Origin: REDI01 sp964586865
GTDB taxonomy: Bacteria > Myxococcota_A > UBA796 > GCA-2862545
Assembly: GCA_964586865.1 (NCBI GenBank)
Contig: CAZPJM010000263.1
Location: 1 to 7,192, forward strand
Reading direction: 5' to 3'
Length of the DNA: 7,192 nt
How positions within the stretch are numbered: position 1 is the stretch's first letter; each line of letters starts with the position of its first letter. The notes under the pieces were generated by a model. It was not told where the DNA came from. It saw nothing but the letters and a program-made list of their open reading frames with translations, and did not search any database. Of this stretch, positions 6,938 through 7,192 are shown piece after piece. The translations under genes were made by a program, and so were the position numbers.

Positions 6938-7192
6938 ATGATGGGTGCCCGGCTCCTCCCCCTGCTGCTCCTGGCGCCCCTCGCCGGCGCCGCCCCCACC
7001 TGGGAGCGCGGCGCCCCCAACGCCGCGCTGGCGCTGGCGAACCGGTTGCTGGAGGGGAACGGCGCGGTTTACGTTTTCAGCGATTTCCAGCGGACGGAAT
7101 GGGGGGCGGCCGACTTTTCCCGGTACGCGGGGCTGCATTTCTACCTCCGGCCGGTGACGGAGACGCCGGTTGCGAATGTCGGCGTCGCCGCG
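6938..7192 (+). CDS. Secreted protein start, partial; possible BatA/VWA-type C-part
   Basis: An open frame of 85 codons reaches the window end without a stop, so the gene is incomplete. MMGARLLPLLLLAPLAGAAP (1-20) looks like a signal peptide. Residues 28-83, with VYVFSDFQRTEW (44-55), then HFYLRPV and a VANVGV segment, resemble the part after the vWA core of BatA-domain proteins (SDFQ...NVxV pattern). That is a weak pattern match with no domain search behind it. Codon use changes sharply near codon 30 (7025): Ala is GCC 6 of 7 before and GCG 8 of 10 after, Thr becomes ACG, and GTT, GAA, TTT and AAT appear. So either the frame is a chimera of two sequences or the domain has a foreign origin. 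Start could be 6938 or 6941; only a weak GGGG (6932-6935) precedes it. Confidence 0.55.
   Translation, partial: MMGARLLPLLLLAPLAGAAPTWERGAPNAALALANRLLEGNGAVYVFSDFQRTEWGAADFSRYAGLHFYLRPVTETPVANVGVAA

Overview
The window looks like one end of a metagenomic contig from a very GC-rich bacterium (around 70% G+C by eye, third codon positions nearly all G or C). The gene style suggests an uncultured Myxococcota or other former deltaproteobacterial lineage. That is an inference from the DnaE and LPP20/FlgT-like sequences and cannot be proven by eye. No mobile element, CRISPR array, rRNA or tRNA was seen.

Layout: positions 1-45 are not biological. They match an Illumina TruSeq index adapter, including an 8-nt barcode. 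Genomic sequence starts at 46, inside a truncated lipB. On the minus strand, read from 4881 down to 46, lie dnaE (replicative DNA polymerase III alpha subunit), an exported LPP20/FlgT-like protein, and lipB (octanoyltransferase). They are tightly packed: a 27-bp gap, then a 4-bp ATGA overlap, so they probably form one operon. Divergent from dnaE across a 109-bp spacer is a plus-strand yjbQ-type gene. It ends 3 bp from the end of a convergent minus-strand truncated hemoglobin. Across a 73-bp spacer is a plus-strand esterase of the Fes/EstD alpha/beta-hydrolase type. It is followed by the start of a secreted protein that runs off the window end.

Functionally these are housekeeping and general metabolic genes: DNA replication, lipoate attachment, a possible thiamine-phosphate-synthase-like protein, haem-based O2/NO chemistry and ester hydrolysis. 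They do not form an obvious single pathway. I found no convincing undescribed system. The points most worth checking are the adapter at the left end; an abrupt change of codon use near 7025 that may be a chimeric join or a domain acquired by transfer; a DnaE PHP domain lacking several metal ligands; a lineage-type insert in DnaE; a clean internal clamp-binding motif; and a repeated TACCCT/GGAG start-region arrangement ahead of two plus-strand genes.
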